Shown: one piece after another, positions 31,558-44,700 of the stretch
Layout: the number at the start of each line of letters is the position of its first letter
How positions within the stretch are numbered: position 1 is the stretch's first letter
Assembly (NCBI GenBank): GCA_029207755.1
Contig: JARCOQ010000006.1
Location: 70,282,093 to 70,346,092 of the forward strand
Reading direction: 5' to 3'
Source: Chamaea fasciata
Taxonomy: Eukaryota; Chordata; Aves; Passeriformes; Sylviidae
DNA: 64,000 nt
Translations under genes and position numbers: made by a program
The notes under the pieces: generated by a model
Databases searched by the model: none
What the model saw: the letters and a program-made list of their open reading frames with translations, nothing else
What the model was told of the DNA's origin: nothing

Positions 31558-34500
31558 GTGCGCGGGGCCGGGGGGCGGCGGGGGCAGCGCGGGGCCGGGC
31601 CCGGGTCTCCCGAGCGCGGACCGCCCGGGCGCTGCCGGGGGCTGCCGGGGGCTGCCGGGGGCTGCCGGGGGCTGCCGGGGGCTGCCGGGGCGCGGCGCCG
31701 GGGCTGCCGTGCCGGGGGCTGTAGGGGCGCCGTGCCCGCGGGGGGCTGCGGGGGGCCGCGATGCCGGAGGGCACGGCGGGCTGGCCGCGGCGCGCCGCCT
31801 CTGCCCCTTTCCGGGGCCGGGGGGGCCCGCGCGAAACTTTTTTTGGCCCCGTTTTGGGGCCGCGGCTGGTGATTGCGGTGGGGCCCTGGCGGCGGCGGGC
31901 AGCTGCTCCCGGAGCCCCGCGCTCGCAGCCCCGCGGGCACGGGGAGACGGCGGCGGTGGTCCCTCGGCTGCGGCTGAGGGGTTGGTGCCTTGCCGCGGGT
32001 GTTTCTGCCCTCCGCTGCCCGCGGATGGGAAAAGCTGAGAGCGGGAAGGGCTGTGCCCCGTGCGGGAGGGCAGCCGGCGGTCCCCGGGAGGCTGCGGCGG
32101 GCGAGGCACGGCGGTCCCGGCATGGAAGTGTTCCGAGGGACACGCGCGTCTTGCGTTTTCCAGCGTGACCGTTTTTCTGAGGATGTGGTGGCCGAGAGAG
32201 GTTTTACGTTCGTATTGAGAAAGACAAAAGATTCACCCCTCACAGGGAGAAAGTTAAAAAAAAAAAAACCCCAAACCCACAAAAACTAAAAGAAGCCGAT
32301 AAAGAAAAGCAAGTTTCTGTTGCGTCCAGCTTGCAGAAACGTGAATGGAACTCCGCCGTGACCAGACTGAATGCACTTTTCTGCATCGTCGGTCAGGGGA
32401 GGGAGAGACTTGACCGACTTCCCGGTAACTTTTTCGGTGCTTGGGAGCGACATAGAAGTTGCCCACGAGTGGAGGACTTGAATGTGACTCCCTCTCAAAA
32501 TACGAAAATGGTTCGCGTTCAAGATGTGACCGGGATGAGACAAGTTTCTTTCAGTGTTTATTATGTGCTTATGGATCTGCGGGGCTGGATGTTTCCTCTG
32601 ATGTGGCAAAGCAAATGTATGGAGATGGGGTTAATGGTGTTACTGGAGGTGGGGAAGTTAAGCTACTAAGCAAAATAAGACCTGGTGTTTCTTAACAGAG
32701 TGCCTATAAATTATACCAGCCATTTGTAAAGCTTCTTCTGAAATGCTTCCTTGATCTCAGGGTCTAAAGCATGCTTGGGAATTGAAGTTTGTCTTTCAGT
32801 GTAAGCATATGCATTGAAATCGCGGCTTCAGATGGTTTTTAGGGCAAGCTGAAGGGTATTGCCGAGCAGAGCCTTTTGGCTTTGTGTGGAGCAGTAACTT
32901 TGCAGCATGAATAGGCTCAGGAACGTGGCTTATTGCAAGACGTGATTGCTGTTTGTTCTTGTGGATGCGTTTGGCTCTTTTATTTTGTCATTACGTTAAA
33001 TTGGCGCTGCTGCTGAGCCTCTTGGGTTATTTTTGGTTAATCCAAGTCCACGGGCCATCCCGGAACAGCATCCACGGAGGGTTTTGCACCAGTTAAACCA
33101 AATTCTTGTTTGTGGACCGCCGAGTCCAGTCCAGTGGGAATTGACTGCAGGATAAAGCATCCCTCAGCATGAGAGAAGCATGTGTGTGTGGGAGAGGGAA
33201 GGAGGAGGGTACTCGGCTCCCTTGCAAGCAGCTGGTGGGCAGACCCTCCATCCTCCGGAACCCACGCTTTTTGGATAAGGGAGTTGTTTTATCTCGGGCT
33301 GATAAGAGAAGAGGGGACAGTGGGCTGGCATTCAGGACACGTTGGGGGATGTTCTCTCTTATCTACCTCCTTATCTAATCCTCTCTGCTCCCACTTTGCA
33401 TGCTGCTGTTGTGTTGCTGGGAAGGTGGCAGAGAGTTGGAAGGAATAGTTAATTATATGTCAGAGCAAGGCAAGAGTGGTGAACCTTTGTTTTTCCAACT
33501 TCCTTACAAAATATAATTAAGTGGAGCCGTGAGCGGCGTGCATCTTGTTGGAGGGAGAATTAAAGGAAGGGGGAAAGAAAAAGGAAAGGAATGAAACCAA
33601 AAGCGAGTCAGTTGGAGTTAAAATGATGATAGCATTCCTGAGTCACAACCTTTTACATCCTGGCAGGATATGACATTATGTTAATTGTAAAAGTATGCAT
33701 AAAAGAATTACTTCAGCAAACTGCTCTGAAGTGTCTGTGTTTAATTGTAGCCGAGCAGGGCGTGTTTTGGTAGGAGGGGCGGCTTTCTTTTTGAGGCCCT
33801 GATCCCACAGATGTAAGGCACATGTGTGATGTGCTGCCTGTAATTTCATTTGACTTAATGGAGACTGATCTCGGCATGCAAACGTAAAGGCATGCATAAG
33901 CAAGGTTCTGGCAGGATTGGTGCCGGGAGCTGCCGTGGGAGCTCTCAGCTGGTGAAAGCCATGCCTGTGCTTAAGCATGCACCCGGCTGAGAGGATGCTG
34001 TGGTCATCTGGACTCAGTGTAAGATGAGCCACTTCCAGTCTGGAAGCTGTTGAGCTGTGCTGGACAGGAGACACTTCTCTTCCTCTTGGATTAATTCCCA
34101 GCATCTTGACCAGTGTTGGGTAGTTTCTTAATAGATCAGAGCGTGGAAGAGGGCTCTGGCCTACCTACCCTCCTCTTTATGTGTTTATCCTAAATGTTTA
34201 CAGAACCAGAGCTTGGTTGTGTTACAGAACTGAGACTCATGTTCACTCCAGAGTCATTGGTGTACCCCCCTCGCCAAGTCTAACAAAAACTGAGGGAAAA
34301 TGAAGCCGGAATGCAGATTTGGCATGGGTACCATAGAAAACGTTATCTGAGAGATTAAAACAGCGCAGCGTATTCTTATTCTTCAATCTGTTTTAAAAAT
34401 ACTTGATAATGAGAGACTGCTGGTTTCCATGGAGGGGAGGAAGGAGAGGGAGGTGGGAAGGTAGAGCGGGGCTGAAGCCTCTGTGCTTTGTCTTTGAGCA

Positions 34501-35714
34501 GCAGATTTGCTGACACCCGCCGGGGTCAGCGAGAGCCGGGGGCAGCGCCTTTGGAGAGCCACATCCCCGTGTGCTGCTGCGTGCCACGGGGCCCCCACGG
34601 CCACTGGCTTGGGACAAGAGATGGGCGCCAGGGAAGGGGGTACCCCATGCTCCTGCACCGCAGGGCTGCAGGCTCCTCACAAGGCACGTGGTGATGCTGC
34701 GGGTGTGGGTGGCACAGCTTGGGCCAGGGCACAGAGTCAAATGGGCTTCAGGCCTGGCCTGGCTCAGCTGTCTGCACCAAGGAAGAAGCCCTGGGTGGTG
34801 CACACAGGACTGTGTTTCAGTTTGTGACCTCTTTGTTTCCTGTATTCACCTCGGTGCCTTGTTTGCAGTAGGAAATTCTTTCAGACAATTCTTGCTGCTC
34901 CTGTTGATGTTAACAATGGTGGGAACCTGCCTCCTCCTTGCTTTTATTTCAGCACAGCCTCGGTCACGGGGCAGGTTGTGTGTCCAGCCCACCACACTCT
35001 CAGGACCTCTAGCCTTTGCAGTGTGAATGAGCTGAGCTGGAGTCAGGGCCTGACGGAGGTGCTTGGAAAGTCCTTACTTTGTGTAGGTGAGATGATGGGG
35101 AACCAATTTTATTGCCTGAGTAAGACCCCTAAAGTAATGATGGGGATTGATTAAGTAAGCAGCATGAATCTGAGAAACAAAATATTTACTCAGAGCTGAG
35201 GCATGTTTTATATGTCCCCTTCCCACCCCTGTAGCCCCTGAGAGAGAGAACTTTCCTGGCTGGCTGTCCACTCTGAGGCCATCTGAGGGTTGTTGCTTCT
35301 CTCGTGGCCTTTCTGTGGCTCCTTGAGGTGATTCTGGGGGCGTGGGCGTGAGGCTGCTCAGTGCTTGCTTGGCAGGAGAGATGCCAAGGGCACTGGGTCT
35401 TCTGTTGGCTTGGCAAATGCTGCAGCTTCATCCAGCCTTGCCCTTGGCGTGGTTTGGCTCTAGGCTTCAGTCCTGTGAGCTGCAGGGGCTCTTTCAGGAA
35501 AAGATACCGAAGCAGCTTCAGCGTGGAACAGTTGGATGCGACCAGGTGATGTAAAAATAAACAAAAAGAGCCTCCCAATAGTACTCAAAGCTTTTTTTAG
35601 GTACGCTGTGTAGCTGCCTTCACTTCCAGCTCCGTGAGCAGCTCTCCAGCCCACTGGAGTAAGCGATGCGTAATAATGGCTCAGACAAACACCACGGCAC
35701 GGGGAGAGCTCAGC

Positions 35715-35749
<35 letters not shown>

Positions 35750-38700
35750 AGGCTCTGGAGCAGAGGCACGGAACCAGCTTTGGGGTCTCGCCCTCTTAGC
35801 TAACAGCAGCATCAGCAGAAGTTTACCCCAAATGTTGTTCTTGCTCCGTGGAGTGTAAGTCCTTGTTTGAGCCCACTGTGCAGTGGGAATGAGAGGTGCT
35901 CCTTCTTGGCTGCTTCATCCACTCTGGATGCCTTTCCCCGTGCTCTGCACCACGGTGCCTGGTTTAGACTCGTGTGGGCCGGGGCTTTGTTGCCAGAACT
36001 GTTCTTGTCTGCAGCTTGGGCAGGCGTGATGAACGTGGGTGTAGGCGAGGTCCACTTGGCCATGCACAAGGTGCTGAAGGAAGAGCCACAGGAAAGAAGA
36101 ACAGTTCCCTGTGGTTTTTCTTTAGCAGTATCCAGCCTTTCTGGAAGCTTTCTCCCTCTCTGGGGTGCTCTGCTCATCCCATCTAAGTGGTGCTCTGCTG
36201 GCACAAGCTCTAGTCCGAGGCCATTACTGCCTATCCCTGCTGGTACAGTTATTTTGCTGAGCTCTGTGATTCGTGAGTCTGGAGCTATCTTTGGGACTCC
36301 TTACTTAAAAATGCAGGCTGTGCCCGTGTTTTTGGCGACATAGGCTTAGGATCTGAATTTGCAGTTAGAGATCTTGACGTGTCTGAAAATAGGAGGAAGC
36401 TGCATCTCTTCTTGCAGGCTTAAGGTTTTTGTTTTCTGTAGTGGCATCCCACATAAGGTGCTGTCAAAGAGCAGACTGCTGCTGTTTTGGGGAGTTGGTG
36501 CTTTCTTCTCTCCCAGCTTACAGCTTCTTTAGATCTTTCTGTTGTCTAATTGGATTTTCTTCTTTCTGGGTTTATTTTCAGATGGGATCTAGCTGCTGGA
36601 AATATGTTATTGAAGTACTGTAATTGTGGGTTATTTCTTTACCGGGTTTGCTCATGAATACTTGGCACAAGCTAATAGAAAAACTCTTGGTTGAAAACAC
36701 TTTGCTTCTGCCACAGTTGTTGCCCCCCCGCTTTGCCAGCGTCTCCCGAGAACTGATTCCTGTGCACAGGAGTAGTTCCAATATAAATCGTTCCTGGAAA
36801 TCTGCGTGCTTCTCATGTCTTTCATTCAGGAGTTATATTAACCTCTCTCACGTGATGGGTGCGGAAGCGAGGAACTGGTTTTGACTCCTGAGCGGGATAT
36901 TTTTAAATGCCTTGCCAGGCTGTTCAGGGCTGCCTGTGGATCTGAAGGTGTTCTGCCGTGTCTGAGTGTTTCCCTGGTGGTTTCACTGGGTGCAAAGCGA
37001 ACTGCGACGGCCTGTGTAAGCAAAAGGCTCAACAGAACCTATTTGCCTGACGTGTTGAATTCACTAAGTGTGCAGAGTGCTTTGTGTAAGCACATGAACT
37101 TGGCCTGAATTGAGTTTCTGGCAGTCTGGTGGTGGCGGCTCTGCTTTTGTCTGTCTGAGAAAGTGGAAGGATCAAGTTGGGAGGTGGCTCGTTTAGTGAC
37201 CCCGTGAGCTTGTAGCTCCGCTGGGCGGTGCTGAGAGGAGTTCACAGGGAGTACAATAGTGTGAACTGCAGTAGAGGTGGAATTGCGGGGCTGCTTTTAA
37301 CCTCCCACCTGTAGAGGTTCCCACCTGTAGCCACAGACACATCTTTGTGTTTTGACACACACAAATCATCTCCCTTCAGCCCCTGTGTAAAACCCTTCTC
37401 CTCTGATCTGGGTCAGACTGGAAACTTTTGGCAGCTTTCAGATGAATGAACAATGCCAGGCTGATGGTCCTGGCTATGTTTTTCTAGGACAAAATTTGGC
37501 AGGCAACAGACTAGCTTGGAAATGAGAAACTTGCAACCTGGAAAGGTAAAGGTACCAGGTTAAGACTGACACTCATTCCCGGCATCTCCCTGCGGGAACG
37601 TGGATTTCCCCATGTCGCCTGGACGTGTCTAGGAGACGTACAGGGCTGCCAGTAAAGTGGTTATGCATAAATGTAGTTGGATTTTCCTTTTCTTGCTTCA
37701 TCCGCGATTCAGGATTTTTCTTTTCTCCGTTGTCTCCCTTAGTTTTAGTTGGTAGGATTACATTTCTTGGATAACTGCGTAATGAACACAGAAACAGCAT
37801 GACTAATATTATTTCAATAGCCTTTGTTGTTGTTTTGTTCCTAGTTTGAGGTGTCAAGGCTGGTATTGTCAGGAACTGTTGAATTAAATAACTGGAAGCA
37901 GCACTCCTTTTATTCTGAGCTTTTACAGTGAAAAGATTAGGTTGTCGTACTGTGAGCAGGTATTGCTCCCTGTAAATGCTGGGAGTGATTATAAGGCTTA
38001 ACACAGCCATCTGGGACTGAACATATGCACAGTCCTCAAATCTTCATGTCAAGGCCCCAAGAGGAGCAGGGATTTTGTGGTATCGTCTGGTGACAAATCA
38101 CACCACTTCATCACCGCATCCATTGGCTGCTGCTTTTCCCTCCTTCAAGTCTGTTTCATGTCTGGGTTGGCCTAGTGCAGGCCTCATTATCCCTTGGCTT
38201 TTTTGGGCAGTCAGAGTTCTGAGCTCTGAGATTTTTTTGCCTTAGTGTAAGCACAAGGATATGGAGGAGAAAAGTTCATTTTTCAAATCTTGTTTCAGCA
38301 GTTTATCTAAAGCTTCCCACAGTTCTGGCCAGGTAACTCAACTCCCTGCTACTGTGGTTTTCTTTGCAGAAGAAACAACCAATCAACCATTATGCCTTTG
38401 TTAGCCTATAGAAGCAGAAGATCAAGATTTTTAATTGCATTTGAAAAGGCTTTTGTTGGTTTCCTGTATCTTGTATGTAATTTCCAAGCCAGGAGAAATC
38501 CTCCGTGCTTTTAAATGAATGCTTTTCTGCCACAAAGCTGTCTTTTATCGCAGAAAACGCCAGCCTGGTCTCATTCTGTTTCATCTGCCTCATTAATATT
38601 AAATACATGGCACTTTAATATGGCAGCCGAAGCAAAAGCAGGGAATTTCAGCTAATATCTGACAACGGCAAGCTGAGATTAAAAGATATCAGAGTGCTGT

Positions 38701-41700
38701 CGCTATATATAAAGTAGCTGACATTTTTCAGGAGCATTTGACCTAATTAATGTCAGTTCTTTTCTCCCCCCTGCTCCCTTAAATCTTTCCATCTTTGAGT
38801 GAGCCCTTACATGCTCCTGCCTTTCTTGCAGGCCTGGTTCAGTCCTCTGGGAGAGGGAAGGGTTTGGTGACTGCAGCACGACTCCCTGGGTTCCGGGGGA
38901 GGCAAAAAGCGCCACCAGATCTGGGAGCTGTTCCATGCTGGGGAGAACCTTCACGGAAGAAGTGTGGACTTGGGCTGTGGGGCCGCTCTTCGGTGATGCT
39001 GTGGTGGACTCTCCTGATGCTCTGAATTACAAAGAACCTGGCTGAAAGTAAAAGAACAAACCGTTTTTCAGAGAAATGCCTCCCCTTCTGGGACACGCAG
39101 TTGATGGTCACTGAACAATTGGGACGATCCACGTCAGCTTCTGATGTGCGATTGAGTAGTACTGTCAGGGGACTTCGGGTTGCGTTTTTCCAGGTAGCTG
39201 AATAGGCACCCGGCTGGAAAGCACTCCTGCTATTCAGCATTTGGAGTTGAGCATTTATTAATTGTTAGAGCAGTAATTACTAGAGCCGCTTGGGATTAGG
39301 GTTTGTGTGGCTGGCATGCTGCAAGTGTTTCGGCCCCTCTTTCGGTGTGTGGTGTTGGGCAAGTTGTCTTGGTGTGCCTTCGCTTTCCGTAAAGCAGGAG
39401 ATAATTCCCTCCCTTGTTTGGTGAGGGAAAATCCACTGTGATCAGTGAATTAACAGCACGCCATAGCCACCTCCGCAGACCTCGCCCTGTTGCACCAAAT
39501 CGAGTCAACTCTTGTGGCACAGAGGCGTTACCAGATTAATGCTTTTCATTAAAACTACCTCCGAGAAAATAGCTATTCAAATAGGGTAATATGCAAGTTA
39601 CGTTTTCAAGGAGATGTAACAATAAGGAGGAAGGGTGTAAAGGTGAGCAGCGTGAGTAACTTTGACCTTGTTTCTCTGGGTTTGCATGAATGCAGTTGAG
39701 GGCAATTTTCACACAGAGCATTCCTCAGAGATATTTAATTTCTCTGGTGTAAGCCAGAACCATTTAAACACAAAGCCAGAGGTGTTTTGTTGCTTAAACA
39801 AAACATTATTTGAAATTGTGGGTTGCCATGTGACTCCTGTCTGTTACTGAGCACAGCTACGTTTCCTCTAGGTTTGGCTTTGCCAGGAATGGAGCTCAGA
39901 AAAGCTTTTTTTTCCAGGGGCATATGCTTTACAAGATTCTGATATAACCTGAGGATTTTCATAGCCTAACCAAGTAACCTGATGAATTCTTCCAGTGGGT
40001 TGAGCCAGGAGGCCAGAAGTATAAATCCAGGCTAGCTGTGATACAGTTTATGTGCTGTACTGGTTTCAGTTTGAAGGGAGCTATAAAGTTCACACGGGCT
40101 AGAAAATGTTTCTGGCATGAAGTAGGTGGTTGGTCTCTATGTAAAATCCATGGTAATGAGTCCCATGGGAAGGACGTGTGGATGTTGTCAGTATCCACAC
40201 TGTGGTAAATGTATCTTTTTCTGAGCTGTGTGTGCTGAAACATCTTGGCGATTGGAAGCTGCTCTGGCCTGGAGCCTGGTATTCCCATTTCGATGCCGTG
40301 CCTTGCAGAGGAGGACAGTGGCCCAGCATCTAGGGTTCAGTGGTGGTGGGTGGAAGGAAGGAGGATGGAGATGGCTGGATGGGTGCCATCCTCCCGGGTA
40401 CTGTGCAAGTAGGAAGGTTGTGCAAACCCGCTCTTGAGGTTTATGCTCCACTTGGCGCCCTCGGGGGCTACTGAGTGACCTGAGAAAATGTTAATTAAGA
40501 TGGAAGGGCTGCTCCAGCCTGCACTGACTCTCCTGGGGTCGGTGTGTGCTGCTGGCCAGGTGCAGGCACAGCCTCTTGGCCTGTGCTGGTGTGTGACAGG
40601 GGAGCCTTCATGCTGCATGTACAGACTCGGCTCCTTCTCCTGGGCAGCCGTGGGGGGAAGAGCTGGGCATTAGCCTTCCTCTTTGAAGGCTTCCCAAGTT
40701 CCTCAGCAGGAACCCGGCTGCTCTGGGATATGAGCAACCCAGGCAGGGCTGCTTGTGGCTTCGTGCATCACCTCCTGCTCTGAGCAACGTGGAGGTGGAG
40801 GCTGCAGTCTTAATAAAGAATATGCAGCAGCAGATCCCTCGCTTTGGTATCGCATTAAATAACTCGAGCCAAGGGCGAAAACGTGCAGCGCACATGGGAA
40901 TTGTGCCCCAGTTTTGGGATAGGCGGGCCTGCAGCACTTGGAGTTACAGAGCGTGTCAGAGCAAGGAGCTCCTTCGTGTGAGCTAATCTTCCCTAGAACC
41001 TCTGCAGGAAGCGCTTGCTTGGAGCAGGCTTAATTTGCCTTGGGCTGCGTTTGTCTTCCCAAATCCTTCGGTTTGGCTCCGTGAATGTGCGACGGGATTT
41101 ACCTGCTCTGTCAGGTCCTTAGAGCCGGGCTGCTGCGGGAGCTGAGTGGGGGCAGCGGAGCCTGCTCGTCTGTCACCGCCGTTCTCGCTCCGCGCGGGAC
41201 TCGTGCTCGGCTGCTGCGTGCTTCGCTCGGCCACGCTGAACTGCCCACGGCTTTGCCAGTGGAGGGATGCCTGACGTGCCCTACTGCCTGTCCTGCTGCT
41301 TCAGGGAAAGACAGGAGTTGAGGGGAGAAGGAGGATGAGAAATCTGAGTACTGCGAGCACAGAAAGCTACAGCGTAAACTGCGGGAGGTGCAAGCTAATG
41401 GCAAATCCTCTTGCTTATTGTTGTTATTCAGAGAAACAGCCTTGCAAAAATGTTCCGTTCCAGAAGCTGTCCTTGATCTGTGGATTTCAACCAAGGGCAG
41501 TGCGATATGTATCATCTGCACTCATAAGGTTGCAAGCGTTTGGATTGTGTTTAGCTTGACTGTTCTGGGGAAATCTGAGCAGCTGGACGGTCCAGAAGCG
41601 TAGCACTCCAGAGAATTCAGTCTGTTTGCTTTTGGGGTGTAAGGGAGAATAACACTGGAAGCGTCGGTTTCATTTAACACTGCTGTGTTACAAGCGGTGG

Positions 41701-44700
41701 CTGGGGTTGCTGCAGCACACATCTTGACAGGAGGGCAGAAATTAAAATTAAATCTGAATCCAGCTGCTTCTGCTTTCCCTTTGAAACGCAAACATGACTG
41801 GGGTGGACAGTCGAAGCAGAATGTGGTGGCCAACATTAATTAATCTGTGGGGGTGGATACTGGCTCCAGTTTAACCTTCTAGCAGGACTGCTCCAACAGC
41901 TAATGGATGTTGCAGCAGCTTGTGTATGGAATAATTTATGAATTTGGAAGAACACGATTCCAGAGAATGTGGGTGAATGCCAGTGGTTTGTAAACCTCTG
42001 CCAACGGTCTTGTGAGCAGTGGGCTGCTGTGGGAAAAATAACATTGGATTAGTGCAGGGTAATGTTTGGAAGTGTCCCACTTAGCTCCGAAAGCCTGGCC
42101 CTTGTGCAGAGCTGTGCTGGGCTCTCAGCAGGACACTCTAAAGTAGCAGAAATGCATTAAATATGCGTCTGCTGCGTGCACCAAACAAGAAGTGGGGAAT
42201 AGCACAGGGAGACGTTTTTAGCCACAGGCTTTTCCCAAGCAGCCGTAGCAGCATCTTTGTCGTTTGGGAAGACTCTTTCCTTGTTCCAGGTAATTGGACT
42301 GTCTGGGCACGTGCCAGGTCACTTGATCTTGCAGCTCCCGGGCAGCTCGGTCCCACTGCAGACCTGTCCCCTGGCTTGGGAGCTGGCGTTTGGCGCCTTT
42401 TGTGCAGCCGGAGGAACGGACGCCTTCCCTCGGCACCAGACTCCGGAGCCGGATGTGAACCCAGCAGCGCTCCAGGCCTCCTTCCAGCTTCTCAGGCTCC
42501 TGCTTTTAATTAAACTGTCGCGACACTGGGGCAGCCGGGGGATGACTGAGATACCAGAAGCCAAAGGTCTGGCTCACAAAGGTGTATGGGAGCCTTGGAA
42601 TGTGGGAGGGAAGCCTTTGACAGCACATAGGGCAGGATAGGTGCCTGCCTCCCACTAATTGTGGTTTATTTGCTCTCTGCTCATCCATCCGCTCCGTGGC
42701 GGGGCTGAAAACATCTCTGAGGTCTGGTTTTAATACAGCAAAGTGTATCCTCACGGCTGAGGGGAACCTTAGGGGGCAGCTACCCCTTTGCAAGGCTTCA
42801 CTCTTGCAGAAATCGAGGTGCACCACTTACCTGTGAGGATCTTCTTGGATTTGAGATAATTACAGAAGGCTCCAAGGAGATTTGCTGCACTTGGTCTGTG
42901 TTACCTGGTATTTCTTTGCACTTTATGCCTCTTCAGGCTCTGAACAGCGGCCTGCCTGCTGGATAACTTGTTCTCCTCGTGGAGCTTATCCCTTTGCCAG
43001 CCATGAAAACATCTTCCCTCACACTTCCTGGCCAAGTGTTGCTTCTACTGTGTGTGTAAACGATTGCTTGCTGCCTCTCTTTGTTACAAATGCCCGTTGG
43101 ACAGGTTGAAATGCAACTGTGATCCTCACGTGTTCTGGAGATTTGACACATGCCACGAGCTCACTGAACATGCAGCTCTGGCAGAGACTGTGTTGGGATG
43201 GAGAACTTGGGAAGAAGGAGCAGCCAGGGGAAGTCTGGTTCTGGAACTAATGTGGGGGGAGCAAACCAAACACAGAGTTGATGGTAGGTTTGGGATCAAG
43301 TCCTGGGAATTATTTGTAAGTCCAAAGATAATTTTATTGTTACAGGAGACATTTAATTGGTATCTGGAATGTAGCCACTAAGGCAGGTTTGTGTGTAGAA
43401 AGACTGTTAGTATTTTCCTTTAGGAATCCTTGTTTTCTACATGTAGATGTTCAAATAATAGTGTTATTAAAACTTAGCAAGAGCCAAAAGGAAAATATTT
43501 TTCTCTTGCTAATTTCCTTGTGCTGTACATTTAGGCACTGTTCTCACTGGGGTTTTTTTGTTTGGATTTTTGTTGTTCTGTTTTTTTGGTTTGAGCTATG
43601 TATGTCCCTCTCTCTAGAGCAGAAAGCAAAAATTTTCACCAACAAAAGCTTAGCTTATGGAAACTACCGGTTGGCTGATGGTTCAGGGGCTGGAAGCATC
43701 TGAACCTGCTGACATGAGGGGACTCGGGGGTGTCACTGGAGCCTCCAAAACCCTTGCAGTGAGGAAGGAGGAAAAGGGTGACTGGAGGCTCGTGCTTTAA
43801 TCACAGCCGCTGATGAAGGGGGTCATGCGAAGGTTTCTCCGTATGCAGCGGCTTATGCCAGTTTTGCGTCTGATTTTATTTGCATTATTAGGATTACGCT
43901 AATAAATCTGCTCTAAACCTGCTTGAAATTCCCTGATGCTGTGACGCTGCTGTTTGCCAGCGCTGTGCCCCTTGCCGGGACCCAGCCCTGGGGTGGAAGC
44001 TGTGCTCACACAGCTGCATCCGCCCAGCTGTGGCCTCGTTGCCTTTACAATAAAATCCCGCTCGCACCAACGACATTTTTGGGTTTTTTTCCCCAGAAAT
44101 TGCTGCCTCAGTTATAGAGGTGTTTGGAAGAGAGGACCCTGCAAAAGAGCCTCGTCAGATAAGCCTGATGTTGGGTGTCATTGCCTGCAGTTGAGGGGAA
44201 GGTCCTTCCCACTGCGTGGCTCGTCTCCTGTGGAAATTCCCTTTTCTTGTAGGGTGATGGCGCTGCCTGAGCCGCCTTCGGAGGCCGCCATGGGCTTTGG
44301 ATTTCCTTGCGGGTGTGTTTGCAGGGGAGGCTGAGGATGTGTTCTGGAAAAGGACAGAGATGGTCAGCTGCCAGAGGGAGTTGGGCCGGGCTGCGTCAGA
44401 GACCTTGGCAGCCCGTGCTCTGGTGGGGACTCGTTCCCTCATGCCCTTCATTTCCACTGTGTTACTTTGTCACCAGCGGCTGGAATGCAAGGAGAGCCTT
44501 ATCCCTCTTTGGGGGTGGGGAGGAACAAGATAAACCCCAGAACACAGGCGTGGGGCAGCGTGGGACTCTTGATACTTCTGGGAGTTAGTTTAAATCTCTG
44601 GAATGAAAGGTTGATCTCTGCTCCAGCTCAGAAACTGGAGCTGTCAAGCTAATCCTTGGATTCCTTGTGAGTAGAGAGTTAATCTTGTCTTCTGGTGCTG

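Larger units (their letters stand above)
31200..32140. promoter_or_regulatory. SEPTIN11: CpG island and promoter of SEPTIN11
   Basis: A very GC- and CpG-rich block surrounds the first coding exon. No TATA box is present. GGCCATGTT at 31462-31470 fits the YY1 core (GCCATNTT) often found at CpG-island start sites, and TGCGCATGGG nearby is a partial NRF1-like site. The start codon at 31531 lies within the island. Confidence 0.75.

Noticed and set aside
30924..32282. 452-codon open frame on - across the SEPTIN11 promoter
   Set aside because: Low-complexity Pro/Arg/Ala translation of the CpG island and the 10-bp repeat. It overlaps SEPTIN11 exon 1 in antisense and resembles no protein.
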